The notes: a model not told the origin generated them from the sequence alone. 64,000 bases of DNA from Aphrophora alni (GCA_963513935.1 OY740767.1:154510431-154574430); one strand, 5' to 3'. Positions 11,986 to 25,287 are shown, counted from the first letter of the stretch. Numbers and translations: made by a program.

Positions 11986-13947
11986 CCTGAAGGACCCTTA
12001 CTTTTGATGATTGTCGTAGAGTTGCCGAACTAGAATTTTGAGGTAGTTTATGAATATCTTTTAATGTAAAACATTCAAGAGCAAGATCTGAATGTCATTC
12101 GTAACATATTTGAGGTTAGAGTAGGGCATTGTGTACATGAGAGTAGATATATGACATTGATACAGTTACAATTCATATTTTCTAATGGTATGTTTTGCTA
12201 TTAGCACTGCCATTACAAGTGTTTACAATGTGTATGCAAGTTTTACCTAGGTTTATTATATTTATGATTGCCCGTACTAAGTAATGGTTTTCAGATTAAA
12301 CGGTCTTATATATAATACACTGGGGGCTTTAGTAAATAAATCTTTTGTTTGGGAGTGTTGTGAGATGGTGTTGTAAACCGTTTTAAATATAGGTTACCAA
12401 TTATTTTATCAAGTCTAGGTAATGAGTTACATTGTGAGTTTTTTTTATGGTTTTATTAGATTTCTAAGACTTTTAGTAGGATAATTAATTGTTTGATATA
12501 CTCGCATGCGACAAGATCTGTATTATCACTACATATTCTTTTAGCTCTGACAAACTATTTGGTATTGATTATTTAACATGTATTGGGTGACAGCTAGTGA
12601 AATCGAGGGATTAGTGGTGTATTTTTGTATAAATTTGTTTTTAATTGTTTTTTTAAGAAAATACCAACATCTACTTTCTCTTCGGAAATATTCCATAATT
12701 GTAATTTTGAAAATTGATTCAAAAAGGCTGTATCGGTACCACGAGTCCAAATCATAAAACGGAAACGGGTTAAAGGGTCACTATTTATGAACTTTAATTA
12801 ATTAATTTCATAATTTACACATATAAAAGTTAGCAGTAGGCTACCGTTACAATAATATAATTGATCTGTAAATAGTTGGTATTTTGAAATTTCATATTTT
12901 TGTATAACAACACTTTGGGGGTAACATAAGAAAAAACAAAAGTACTATTTTTCTCTAAAACAGCTCAAAAGATTTTGATTAAATTTTGCTCTAAGGATCC
13001 AAGCAAAACGCAATGGTCATAAACGCAACTCATATAATATCGGTTCGTGCATTATTGATAAAGAAGTCAAAATATCTTCCAGAAGCTGTTACAAAATACC
13101 TTATTTCTTAAAATCAGGTGTACCAATTTCGTTCAAAATTTAGTGAAATGTTATAACAAGCATGCTATAAATTTCCCTATATTATTGATTACGGATAGAA
13201 CTGTAAACTAATTACTCAAAAAGAACACTCTAGATTATTAAAATTCCCTATTTGTTTTTAAAGAAACTACGGCTCAAATATTACAATATAAAATAAAGTT
13301 TCCACATAGCTATTCACAAATCTAAATAAACATCCAGTCAAATCAATAGAGTAAAATGATACTTAGCTGCTAACAACTAACCTACTTTTTAAACCCTTCT
13401 TTATAAAATAACTGGCGCCAGTCATCCCCCCCGGGGTGGTATTGGTGATCTAACAATATCCCAAATTTAGTATTACTAGATTTCATTTCAAATTATAAAT
13501 TAAATCCCTTGGCAGTAAAATTATTTAAATGATCGGTTCCAGGATGTATAAACAGTATACATTGATACTTTTATGAAGTTCGTTGAACCTAATTAGTTTA
13601 CAGTTTGCTTCTTGACTTTAGGTTTTCAAGAGAATTAATTAACGTTTTTATGTTGGAACTGTCAAGTCTCCATCTTATCCCAATATAAAAAAATACAAAT
13701 TATAGTAATTAATAACAAAATATAATAACAATAGAATAAAATTGTTGTCACTTATCAAATACAATTATATCAATAACATATATTTTCTATATGAACAATT
13801 TTCAAAAAAACAAATAATACAATTAAAAGTTCAAAACTTTAACCCATATGAATACACCCCCAATCAGAATAAAATGGATAATCTTTAATCACAACTCCAA
13901 GCCAGGAGACATCATCCATTTTGGCTAAACAGTTTGTCTTTAGTAAT
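11986..13947. other. no gene; contains a family A relic
   Basis: A family A relic is visible at about 12895-13100 ('ttgggggtaacataag', 'gattttgattaaattttgct'). The rest is AT-rich and featureless to my reading. Confidence 0.4.
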
Positions 13948-14015
<68 letters not shown>

Positions 14016-14080
14016 AGGGCGAAGTTTCTACCACTTATAACTCCCATACAAAAATATAATCATTACATGCAAGAGAGAGA

Positions 14081-14117
<37 letters not shown>

Positions 14118-14181
14118 AGGCGAAGTTTCTACCACTTATAACTCCCATACAAAAATATAATCATTACATGCAAGAGAGAGA

Positions 14182-14220
<39 letters not shown>

Positions 14221-14382
14221 AGGCGAAGTTTCTACCACTTATAACTCCCATACAAAAATATAATCATTACATGCAAGAGAGAGAGTAAGAGAGAGAGAGA
14301 GAGAGAGAGAGAGATAAAGGGCGAAGTTTCTACCACTTATAACTCCCATACAAAAATATAATCATTACATGCAAGAGAGAGA

Positions 14383-14429
<47 letters not shown>

Positions 14430-14495
14430 AGGCGAAGTTTCTACCACTTATAACTCCCATACAAAAATATAATCATTACATGCAAGAGAGAGAGA

Positions 14496-14562
<67 letters not shown>

Positions 14563-14616
14563 AGGGCGAAGTTTCTACCACTTATAACTCCCATACAAAA
14601 ATATAATCATTACATG

Positions 14617-14650
<34 letters not shown>
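13948..14650. repeat. tandem array of ~100-130-bp units with (GA)n
   Basis: Six copies of a ~70-bp core ('cgaagtttctaccactt', then 'ataactcccatac', then 'aatcattacatgcaag') alternate with (GA)n tracts of variable length. Cores start near 14012, 14114, 14216, 14315, 14427 and 14558. Cores are almost identical while GA tracts differ, which suggests recent unit amplification with slippage in the GA part. Confidence 0.9.
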
Positions 14651-14652
<2 letters not shown>

Positions 14653-14734
14653 GCATGTGCTAAGAAGGATTTAATAAATAAAGATTTTTCAGATATTTAA
14701 TCGGCAGTATGACGTCAATGTCAAAATAAATATT

Positions 14735-15090
14735 TACCCTTGTTGTTTTAGTAGGAAAACCCTCTCCGTCATCACTTGATGTGAAATAGAAACCTTATAA
14801 CCACCGAACACTTTAATAGCTTCGGTGTCGGATGAAAGAGAGGGATCTAGCCCAAGACTACACGAAGAAAGGTGTAGGAATTCCTACACTCCTAGTCACT
14901 GTATTTTTTCCTGTTGTTTAAAGGTGAAAAACCTCTCGGTTATGATTGCCTTATAAAAAGAGGAAGAAAAGGACATAAAATAAAGACCTCGATAGCGTCA
15001 GAGTCTGTAAAGAACAATAGTTGGGATGAAAGAGAGGGGAAAGAAAGGTGTAGATCCAGCTAGGACATTGGGATTGCCACATTTTTCAAC
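14735..15090 (+). repeat. dispersed repeat family B, two adjacent copies
   Basis: Each copy has 'gttgttt(a)aaggtgaaaaacctctc', then 'ccttataaaaagag', then 'gatgaaagagaggg' and 'agaaaggtgtag'. Related copies are at 19810-20030, 51340-51480 and 63530-63670. The 62-codon ORF from 15026 lies in this repeat and is unlikely to be a gene. Confidence 0.5.
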
Positions 15091-15919
15091 CCCTGACGGG
15101 AGCCAAAGTAAAAGTGACAAGACTGATGGACTAGGCAGATACAAGGAACACAAAAACGTGTATTACGAAAAATTAATCAAATTGTGCAGAAATTATTTAA
15201 AAAATATCCCTTGAACGCCAAAATTTCCGTTTCTTTGACAACATAGAAAAGGATTTAATTTCGATATTTTACAAATTCAAAACTCGACAAATAAGTTGCA
15301 GCTTATCAGTTCACCATTGGTTATGAAACTTCTAATCTACAAATAATAGTAATTTTAGTTCAAATTATGTCAAACACTGTGGCCAACATAAATGAAGCAC
15401 TACGATCATTTCTATAGAAGAGAAACAGGGAATATTCTGTAGAAATGTGATTCGTAGATGTTTGTTTTCGTAAAGCAGAGGACGCCCGCCAGTCTGTCTA
15501 CCTAGAGTATTGGTGTTTTATAATATTACAACCCAATAAAGTTTGTGGCCGTGTCTATTGACTCGTGTACAAAAACGTGTATAAGAAATATCTAACACGT
15601 ATATTTTTTAAAGAAGAAAATGTGGGGAGGGCAATTAAAATTAGCTCTCCTCTCTGTTGATATGTTGATGTTATAATATAGTGTCACTGCGCAGAAGTTC
15701 TGACCATTCGTTTTTAAAAATTATCTAAACATAACCTCAAAATATTTAATAATAAATTTATTGACAGCTATTCAGGAAAATCCATTAACATTAACCTAGT
15801 TTTTTTTTTTTTTTTTTTTATGGATATAGGGGAGGGTGTATGACGTAGTAGAATTATTATTTTCCGTAAAGGAAATCTAAATTGGCTGAATTTATGTAGA
15901 AATTAATAAAACCCTAGAA
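15091..15919. other. no gene recognised
   Basis: Low-complexity AT sequence with a T run near 15800-15820. No ORF, RNA gene or repeat boundary is evident. Confidence 0.4.
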
Positions 15920-16652
15920 CACTACTCATTCGTAAAAATTACGACCCGCCCTTTGTAAAATTCGGAGAACTCGTAGACAAAAGACGGACACGTTCTGTCT
16001 TTTTGTTTACCTTCCTGCCATTGTGAATAGAGGCCACTGTCTCTTCGGCTAAGCTCAAAGTTGAACCGTTATTACCGTACTCAAGCTCGCGTCGTATATT
16101 TTACGAAAGATTAGTGTTTGCGAAAGTTTTAACTATTAAGTGATTGAATATTTTTTTTGTAAATTATTGTTTTTACATTGTTAGTTTTTAGTGTTGTAAA
16201 TAGTTTATTGTGTAAATAGTGATTTTAGAGTTCAAAGTGTTTGATTTAGCTACTAAGTGTATATCAATCACTGCAAGGAATGTGATTCTCAGTGAAGACA
16301 GGACTCTAATTTTGGCATTATACCTAATGAACTTATTGTAAATCATTTTTCACTTTTTATATAAATTAAACACTTATAAATGATGTATTTTATGAATATC
16401 CGATTAATTTATCCAATAAAATAATATTTATATTTTTTTCGATTTTTTTTCCAGATTTTTTTTTTTTTTTAAACGTACTTGTAGTGGTGGTAAAAGACTT
16501 TTTTACAGTTAAAATATGTAGGATTTCATTGTTAAATATTTTTAAAAACAATAAAGGATTTAATATAAAAAATAGTCAACACTTAAAGTAAAGTTTAAAA
16601 AATAATAATAAAAATAAAAACAGAATGTAGTAAAATTTACGAATGAATAGTG
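15920..16652. mobile_element. short element with ~23-bp terminal inverted repeats
   Basis: The left end, CACTACTCATTCGTAAAA at 15920, is matched by the reverse complement of the right end ending at 16652 (CACTATTCATTCGTAAAT), about 20 of 23 positions. No target duplication or transposase is clear. The 733-bp interior looks like 5' non-coding transposon sequence. The superfamily is unknown. Confidence 0.5.
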
Positions 16653-17754
16653 ATCACGTAACAATGAACTAAGAGTAGTAATCTAGGGTTAAAATTGAGC
16701 CCGGTTGCTCCTCTTGCTTCACGAGGGAGAGGTTACAGTACCGTAACGGCTCAAAAATGTATGGTGTTGACCCAGCATGATGAGGAATAGCTACAATTGG
16801 TAGTGAATTGGGGTTGAGAATGACCGGAATTCAATACTAACCACACATTACCTGACAGAAAGTAGGCGTACACACTTGAGAACCATTTGTTTGTACTCTA
16901 TTTTATAGGCAATGTTCGTATTCATAGGTCAGACTCTATTAGGTGGTGTCCTAATTAGTAACACAATAGAACGAGTGTGCTTTACATCTCATACATTGCA
17001 GCTTGTATTGTGATTGATATTCTCACAGGACAGCCAACATTCCGTGACAAATTATCGTATTGGTCCTCTGGGCCGGATTACGTCACATTTACACAACACG
17101 TACTGTCCACTCAGGATGTCAACTGTGACGTCACGACTTATACGAGATTCGTCTTGTATAGGGTAAGTCAGAACTTCCATTATTTGGGGTCGAGATACCG
17201 AAGAAGTCTATCGATTGCGATAGTTTACTGTCCATCCATGAAGGTAGGGATTAGTTGCATATCGTAGCTATTACCGGAGCTTTATTATTTCTTACTCCAC
17301 CCATGGCCATGGTTTGCTCAGATTAAGTGTTTAATTATTTTATTTCAAGGCTCACCAAAATACGTTGTCAGCTCTAAAAACAAATATAGCCGTAGCGTGC
17401 AGCGTTAAAACACTCGCATATTATTAAGGAGTAGTTTGTAACAATAAATTGTAAGAAGAATTGCTCAAAGAAAGAAGAAATTGAAAGTCATTTCATTTCA
17501 TCCATCCAATTATCTTGATCAAAATTCAATCTTGGTTAAATCTCTCCCCTTCTTAACTAAAATTATTTATAAAACCGAGAGAAGTAAATACAAATCGTAA
17601 ACGTTAACAAGATTTATAGATAGGCATTGTTATTACATTAGCAAACTGTACTGGGAGTACCATATCCATATTAAATGCTGAGCTTGACTTATGAGAAAAA
17701 TTATACAGTATAACAAACACACAGAACACAATTCTCATAAAAAAATACGCCTAA
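16653..17754. other. no gene recognised
   Basis: A 96-codon open frame (16977-17267) has no family resemblance. It contains a 'GTAAGT'-type donor-like site near 17162, but no paired acceptor evidence. Confidence 0.4.
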
Positions 17755-17799
17755 GTATCAGACGCGTTTCAACGACAAGGTCGTCCTCTTCAGTGATAC
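17755..17799 (-). ncRNA. hammerhead-like ribozyme fold
   Basis: Read on the minus strand: stem I GTATCA (17799-17794) pairs perfectly with TGATAC (17760-17755). The core CTGAAGA is at 17793-17787, followed by one extra G. Stem II is GACGAC-CTT-GTCGTT, then GAAA, a minimal self-complementary stem III ACGCGT, and C at the cleavage position. Short stem III hammerheads are known from Penelope-like retroelements. The extra nucleotide before stem II departs from the textbook core, so activity is uncertain. Confidence 0.6.
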
Positions 17800-19319
17800 A
17801 CCAGCTACACCAACCAAACCATAACAATATTGAAATACTGTATTTATGTGTTTGTTCTACTGTACTGGGAGTAATTCGAGTTTGTCAAAAATTTATTCCA
17901 AGACATTTTCTGGAACAAAACAATAAATTATCGGCGCGATTTCACAAAAAATTTCCACTCATCCATTCCCAAAAATATAACAACGAAACAAAAATAACAT
18001 TTTCTGTTAAATATCAATCTTATGACCTCTTCTATAAAAAATTGTGTATATAATTGAATAAAGACATAAACTTGTGTCAACAATACGTAAGTAGTAGGCT
18101 ATTAAATCGAGCTATATAGACGGCAGTCGACGTTCATTTCTGTTTAAAGCAAATAAATATTCCTAAAGAGTAATATTTTTACTTGACATTTCTCATTATT
18201 GTACCGAGTTCAGTATTGGTTTATATCCCTCTGAAGTTGTTACTGAAATGTACATAAGAGTTCATTAAACTTGCTTAAAGTTAATTATGTTGATGTTTTA
18301 TGAATTACGTCTTTCATATCGTTAAGGCTCATTGGATGTTCTATCATTAAGTAATATTGTAAACGATAGTTTGGATGTTTATGAACAAATTCCTTACTAT
18401 TACTTTATTACATTTCGATAGGAAATTGATAAAATTTCAGACGGATTTATAGACCGTCATGGTGTTGTCAAAAGGTCTTAGCAGAGCATAGTGGGCTTAG
18501 AAACAAACTCAATAACACTTCGTTAAAATTTGTTTCTAAAAGACTAAAATATCAAAAACACAGACAAGTTTCCTTTCGAATGTGATGTGAATATCTTTCT
18601 ATTAAGGAATTAAGGGTTCTCACTCTGAAAGGGCCTTATCCCTGGACCTAGCTAGTTATATACACTTTTGTTTATGTTATCTTGATTTAGACCTTTGGTC
18701 TCTCTTCCAACCCTGGCAATATTCGATGACTAAGAAATCTGTATTGTACATCCTTCCCTTCTTTTTTTTAGAAAACGATGATGATCAAGAGGTTTTTGGC
18801 TTTAAAACAACACGGAAAAAACATTCCAAATATAGTTTTGGTTGTTTATTAACAAATCCCCGCTTATTACATCATTCCCACCTGACATTTCTATACGATA
18901 GTGGTAAGATTTCAAACTGCTCAACCTTAATATCGAGTGGAAAAATCAATAACACCAGCGCCTCATCATGTGACCGTATCAACAGCATGCCGAATATTCA
19001 TTCACAAGTTATAAAAGTTTAGAAGTAGTTTTCGTCCGTTCTGTAATCGTTGTAGGTTAGCTTATCTTGAGAAATGACTTACATTTCCTCCCTCATACAG
19101 AACTAAGTCAATTAGAGTTGGAAAATTACCCAGTTAAGGGTGGCAGGGACGGTTTATCTACACGCTATGCTGTACTGCCTATGAAATATTACGTCTTTAT
19201 AAAATTATAACATTCAAATTATATTTTACTTCCTTATATTATGTTGTAGGGAGACAGTTATGTAATGGCTCAACAAAACTATATCGAGGATAAAATAAAG
19301 CAAAAGCTTAAATTTTCAA
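17800..19319. other. no gene recognised
   Basis: Two open frames of 98-120 codons (17691-18053, 18726-19022) are AT-rich and resemble nothing I know. The first starts beside the hammerhead-like fold and reads through it. Confidence 0.4.
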
Positions 19320-19745
19320 ATATTTTAATAATATAAATGAGCTACAATTGTTTCGCATTGCGGCATCATCGGGCAACTGATAATTAACAGTTATAAACAA
19401 CTATTTAAACATAAGTAACAGGAAACATAAATACAATAGAGAAATCGGGAAAGGTAGAGGGATGACCTAGCAGGTAGATAGAGGTTGATGAACTATGTTG
19501 CCGATGGGTTTTAGAAGGGGTGACGAATTTAATACAATTTGGTCATTTAAGTTGAGAATAGGCCTAAGTGAAATAGATCTATTTATTTCTAAACATTCTA
19601 AATTATTTAATCTATTGTTTTTATTTTCTATATGTAAGAGTTTAACATTCAATTTCGGATCAAAACTATGACCTGAGTCCAAAAGGTGGTTAGCAAAGTT
19701 AGAGTTTCTATAGTCATGTTTCCAGCTATTTGCATGTTCCTATAT
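19320..19745 (-). pseudogene. Penelope-like element relic: endonuclease C-terminus and 3' end
   Basis: On the minus strand, 19741-19467 stays open: 'EHANSWKHDYRNSNFANHLL', then DSGHSFD, then 'LLHIENKNNRLNNLECLEIN', then 'LNLNDQIVLNSSPLL'. This matches the layout of Penelope-like GIY-YIG nucleases after the nuclease core (EH...S.FA.HL...GH...LE.lEI...LN.Q...PLL). The frame is intact here, so this copy is younger than the others, but it is 5'-truncated. A degenerate GATGATGCC...GCGAAAC motif at about 19340-19375 marks its 3' UTR. Confidence 0.8.
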
Positions 19746-19809
19746 CAGCTGATTTTGGGGCTACTCACGTTTCCTGGTCCCTAAAGCGTTTTGTAAATCG
19801 TTGACGTCT

Positions 19810-20030
19810 ATGCAGTTTTTTCCCCCTTGTTGTTTAAAGGCGAAAAACCTCTCCATTATAAAAAAAGATCAAGAAAAGAACATAAAACCAAAACTAATAG
19901 CTTTCAAATACTGTACTTTAATAATGTCAGGGTGGGAAAAGTCAAGAGTTTATCAAGATCTGATAAAAGAGAAGGGTCTAACCCACGACTATATGAGTAT
20001 AGACCAGCTAGGGTCCCTCGGGATTGTCAA
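19810..20030 (+). repeat. dispersed repeat family B, copy 3
   Basis: 'gttgtttaaaggcgaaaaac' and 'ctctccattat' match the family B landmarks at 14900 and 51360. The overlapping ORFs of 74 and 101 codons are chance readings of it. Confidence 0.5.
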
Positions 20031-20074
20031 GCCCGTACACACTATAAATAAACCCCGAGAGTTCTATGCAGTTA

Positions 20075-21270
20075 TCTATAGCCACAAACGCGTGAACCGA
20101 TTTTAATCAAATTTGATATGTACGTACGTTTTGGCTACGTTTCTAAAACTTTTTTTTTAGATGACTCAAAATTTTGTATAGCTTCCACAACAAAATTTTG
20201 TATAGCTTTCACAACAACCACAAAAAAATTTTTGTATAGCTTCCACAACAACCACAACAAAATTTTTTGTATAGCTTCCACAACAACCACAACAAAATTT
20301 TGTATAGCTTCCACAACAACCACAACAAAATTTTTTATAGCTTCCACAACAACCACAACAAAATTTTTTATAGCTTCCACAACAACCACAACAAAATTTG
20401 TTATAGCTTCCACAACAACCACAACAAAATTTTGTATAGCTTCCACAACAACCACAAAAAAATTTTGTATAGCTTCCACAACAACCACAAAATTTTTTTT
20501 GTATAGCTTCCACAACAACCACAACAAAATTTTGTATAGCTTCCACAACAACCACAACAAAATTTTGTATAGCTTCCACAACAAAATTTTGTATAGCTTC
20601 CACAACAAAATTTTGTATAGCTTCCACAACAACAACAAAAAATTTTGTATAGCTTCCACAACAAAATTTTGTATAGCTTCCACAACAACCACAACAAAAT
20701 TTTGTATAGCTTCCACAACAACCACAAAAAAAAATTTGTATAGCTTCCACAACAACCACAACAAAATTTTGTATAGCTTCCACAACAACCATAAAAAAAA
20801 TTTGTATAGCTTCCACAACAACCACAACAAAATTTTGTATAGCTTCCACAACAACCATAAAAAAAATTTGTATAGCTTCCACAACAACCACAACAAAATT
20901 TTGTATAGCTTCCACAACAACCTCAAAAAATTTTTTGTATCGCTTCCACAACAACCACAACAAAATTTTGTATAGCTTCCAAAACAACCACAACAAAATT
21001 TTGTATAGCTTCCACAACAACCACAAAAAAATTTTGTATAGCTTCCACAACAACCACAACAAAATTGTGATTTACTCAAAATCAGCTTTAAGGATTTTGA
21101 TCAAATTTCGCTCAATAAATTTTAGTCGTCATCTCAAAAATGACACTTTGTGTTATCGCTAAAAAACAAAACAAAAATAGCCATTTGGGCTGTTACAAAA
21201 GACGTATTGTTACAAAATAACTTCCACAGAATCTCTTCCACTTACATAATATATCTTTCTAATTTTAGTG
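20075..21270 (+). repeat. dispersed repeat family A, copy 3, expanded by a minisatellite
   Basis: Family A landmarks ('aaccgattttaatcaaattt' near 20096; 'ctcaaaatcagctttaagg' near 21075) lie on both sides of a 0.9-kb minisatellite. This implies that the array grew inside a pre-existing copy. Confidence 0.6.
20160..21066. repeat. 33-bp minisatellite (with 24-bp variants)
   Basis: The unit is about 'aaaattttgtatagcttc' plus 'cacaacaaccacaac', repeated some 27 times. A 24-bp form lacks 'aaccacaac'. Because most unit lengths are multiples of three and stop-free, frames of up to 314 codons stay open on both strands. The long ORFs are artefacts of repetition. Confidence 0.95.
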
Positions 21271-22379
21271 AATCTGCAGATTAATGACACAAACGCGTTT
21301 GCAAAATAAGAACTAAACAAAATATTACAGTTCTGGAATAACCAACAAAAAAAAATCTTGACTAGCTTCACTATAAGGACGAGAGTATTAACAAGTTGAA
21401 AGGTTTACCTATAGTGAGTAGGCTACGGGGGTGACATCCCGAAGGGCCTAGCTCGATCTACATCCTTGTAGTTTCCAGTTCCCTCTCTTTAGGTCTCTCT
21501 TAACCAATTTTTGTTCTTTTACGATCCAGACGCCATTAGAGGGATAGAGGTCTCTATTAAATATTCTTTTATAAAGCGATGTTAACTTTTACGTAACTAG
21601 AACAAAAATATAATTAATTATTTGAACAGCTGATTACACTGTTGACACTTGCGCAGTCCCTAGTAATTCTCTTTATGTGTTTGAACGACGAAATTAGTTT
21701 CTTTGGGTTTACGACCTACCCAGAGTTGAAAGGACCAATAGCAACGTGACAAAGAACTGTTATTCACGTTCATTACTCTTTGCAAATAAATCTGAACTAT
21801 ATTAAAATATAAAACAACCCTTTCGTCGCAGTAATTGAAGTCCTTTGAATCCAAGAAAGGTGCTTTTTGGATTGACGTATGTCTGTTGGCGTTTGTTGTC
21901 TGTACAGCCCAATCGCGTAGTCCAGTTTGGCTTTAACAATTTTGGTCAGTTGTCCTAAATGTATTGCTCAACGTCTTTTCAAGAAATGCCTCTTATCTTT
22001 TATAGGTTATCTCGGCTATACAACATAAAATCAAAATAGAAATATCAACTTGTCCTCCATTGAGAAAGCTTAATTTTTGTAATATTTTTGTAAATGTTTT
22101 GTAAAATAAACGGTTTTCGTGTTATTTGGCATCAACATTTTTTTAATGAACGTCATTTTAGGAAGGTTAAATGAAAAATAATAACAGTTTTTTAAACTAA
22201 CTAAACCATATCCACTCGTACAGCTAGGTCTCTTTTATAATGGCTAACTACTATTTTTATATAATAGTAAAACTATTCTCCAAAAAATCGTATAGATATC
22301 TTTAGCTGGAATTAAACCTCATTATTGAAAGTAAAAATAAGTCAGATGGTTGATATCTTCGTAAGTCCCAAAAGTGTTT
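21271..22379. other. no gene; contains a family A fragment
   Basis: A family A fragment lies at about 21875-22030 ('tgttgtctgtacagcccaat'). The rest is AT-rich and unannotatable by eye. Confidence 0.4.
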
Positions 22380-23780
22380 TGTATTTAACATTTTTGTACA
22401 AAATAAAATACTTTATATTTCCGTTAGTTAAAACCTAAAATACAAAATATATAATAGGCTATGTTTTAAAAATACAAACTGCTGAATGTAAGAAGAGAAT
22501 TTTTTTAATCCTTTTGTCATAAATACCAAACGGGTTCATTATGTAACTTATTATAAAATAAAAATAGAAAACACTTTATTTTTCCTTTAATTAAAACCTA
22601 AATTACAAAATATATAATATATTTTTAAAATACAAATGGGTGAATGTAAAGAAGAGAATTTTTTAAAATCCTTTTGTCATAAATACCAAACGGGTTCTGT
22701 ATGTAACTTATTATAAAATAAAAATAGAAAACACTAACTTTATATTACCGTTAATTAAAACCTAAATTACAAAATATATAATATATTTAAAAAATACAAA
22801 TGGGTGAACGTAAAGAAGAGATTTTAAAAAATTATTTTGTCATAAATACCAAAAGGGTTCTGTATGTAACTTATTATAAAATTAAAATAGAAAACACATT
22901 ATTTTTTCGTTAATTAAAACCTAAATTACAAAATATATAATATATTTTTAAAATACAAACTGCTGAATGTAAAGAAGAGAAATTTTTTTTATCCTTTTGT
23001 CATAAATACCAAACGGGTTCTGTATTTAACTTATTATAAAATAAAAATAGAAAACACTTTATTTTTCCGTTAATTAAAACCTAAAATACAAAATATATTT
23101 TAAAAACACAAATTGGTGAATGTAAAGAAGAGAATTTTTTTAATCCTTTTGTCATAAATACCAAAAGGGTTCTGTATGTAACTTATTATAAAATAAAAAT
23201 TGAAAATACTTTATATTTCCGTTAATTAAAACCTAAATTACAAAATATATAATATATTTTTAAAATACAAACTGCTGAATGTAAAGAAGAGAATTTTTTT
23301 TTTATCCTTTTGTCATAAATACCAAACGGGTTCTGTATGTAACTTATTATGAAATAAAAATAGAAAACACTTTATTTTTCCGTTAATTAAACCTAAAATA
23401 CAAAATATATAATATATTTTAAAAATACAAATTGTTGAATGTAAAGAAGAGAATTTTTTTAATCCTTTTGTCATAAATACCAAAAGGGTTCTGTATATAA
23501 CTTATTATAAAATAAAATTAGAAAACACTTTATTTTTCCGTTAATTAAAACCTAAAATACAAAATATATAATATATTTTTAAAACACAAATTGGTGAATG
23601 TAAAGAAGAGAATTTTTTTTATATCCTTTTGTCATAAATACCAAACGGGTTCTGTATTTAATTTAAAATAAATATATGAAACAATTTATATTTCCTTTAA
23701 TTAAAACCTAAAATAAAAAACAAAACAAAAATTTTTTTTTAATACAGACTGGTGATTGTAAAGAAGAAAAATTTGTTGTT
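22380..23780. repeat. ~150-165-bp AT-rich satellite, about 8 monomers
   Basis: Each monomer contains 'ccttttgtcataaatacc', 'gggttctgtatgtaac', 'ttattataaaataaaa' and 'gttaattaaaacctaaa'. The 'tgtcataaatacc' landmark occurs near 22515, 22672, 22835, 23000, 23150, 23312, 23465 and 23625. Monomer length is near nucleosomal and A+T content is very high. The last copies are the most diverged. Confidence 0.9.
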
Positions 23781-25201
23781 TATTCTTTTCTACTTCGGAC
23801 AAAGATTTTAGTAAACCGAGATCTTTAAAAACATAAATAAAAGATAAACAATTTCATCTAAATACATTTAAGGAAAGTAATTACATAAAAAGAAAAAAAT
23901 GTATTATAAATTGAAGCAGAACTCTCTATTAAAAAACACTATACAATGAAAATGTAGATACCTCATTTAGCCCTTACTAGGCTACCCACCCTAATTTCCA
24001 CCCTTATTTACTGAATTCATGGTCAAAAACGGGATATTGAAAATTAAACATGATATGCAGAAAACAATAAAATGTAAGCCTATGTATGAATGAATATATA
24101 ATAGTAATATATTAACATCACACTTTCCAAACTAGTAAAACCAACTTTAGATGTTCTGTATCATCTAATATTTGTTGCCAATTAATGTATTCTGGAATGT
24201 TGTTATATATTCAATCAACAAATGACATTTTGGAGCAACAAATATAATTTTGAAACTGAATATGCGTAGTACCTCTAAGGTTGTAGGTCTATTGATATTT
24301 TCAAATTAGATGGAATATAGATCATTCTTTGACACAATATTATAGGGACTTTTACTTCATTTTATGGCATCCAAATTACTGGACATACTGTAGTCTAAGA
24401 AAGTCAGATATATTCGACCTCTATGCATCATTAGAATTGTCACAAACTACTGAGACCCCTTTCACCTTTGTTAGTTAACACCTACAAGTTTGAAGCACTA
24501 TTTCTCTTAATTAACTTCTATTGTGTTACACAGAGAGGAGAGATAACCCCTTGCAAAGACAGTTCTAACGACAATTGAATCAGTTTTTATTGTTCATTAC
24601 AACATTCATCCGCTGATGTTATGCAACGTCGTTTGCCGAACTCAATCTTAGCATCGATATCGTCAGTTGTATAAAAAGAGTCAGTCATAGGTAGTAGATA
24701 TAATGTGAAGTATAAAAAACTGTTTCAAATGCAGCAATTTTGAAGCTTTGGGAACATTTCATTACATTATTTTTAACTAATAATTAAACCTATTTTTACG
24801 CCTCAGATTTGACTAAAATTCAATAAACCTATACTCTGTTTCACTTTTAGTTGGCAGGTTACCAAATACATTGAATGACACTACTAGTTATAATAGATGG
24901 TGACAAACTTTCCAACTGATCCAAATGAAACTAATCGTCACCAACCATGGACACTGTCTTAGACTTTGCACATTATTTTAACACGATAAACTTGTATTTA
25001 AATAAAGTCTAAACGTCCTAGATTTGTGTCATAAACTGGTTTTAATGAAATCAAGAAAATGACAGCGGTCAATGTATGTTTTCGTAAATTTGGTAAATAT
25101 GTTTCTATAACAGCACCGTTGCTGTTTTATTTTTAAAAACAATTTTTTGACCAATCATTCGCGAAATTGGCATTTTCGAAAAGATACTTTTTAAGGTACC
25201 G
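23781..25201. other. no gene recognised
   Basis: AT-rich sequence without ORFs above 60 codons or recognisable repeats. Confidence 0.45.
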
Positions 25202-25287
25202 GTACTTGAGAGCTAAATATTAGCAAAATTTGACTAAAACCGATTTGAGAAAATTTTTAATTTTGTCATTTTCACCCTCAAATGTTG

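Noticed and set aside
16977..17267. 96-codon ORF as a gene
   Set aside because: No family resemblance, AT-rich codon use, and no supporting neighbours or splice pairs.
20118..21079. Long ORFs (up to 314 codons) on both strands
   Set aside because: They are translations of a 33/24-bp minisatellite with stop-free units, with no non-repetitive coding part.
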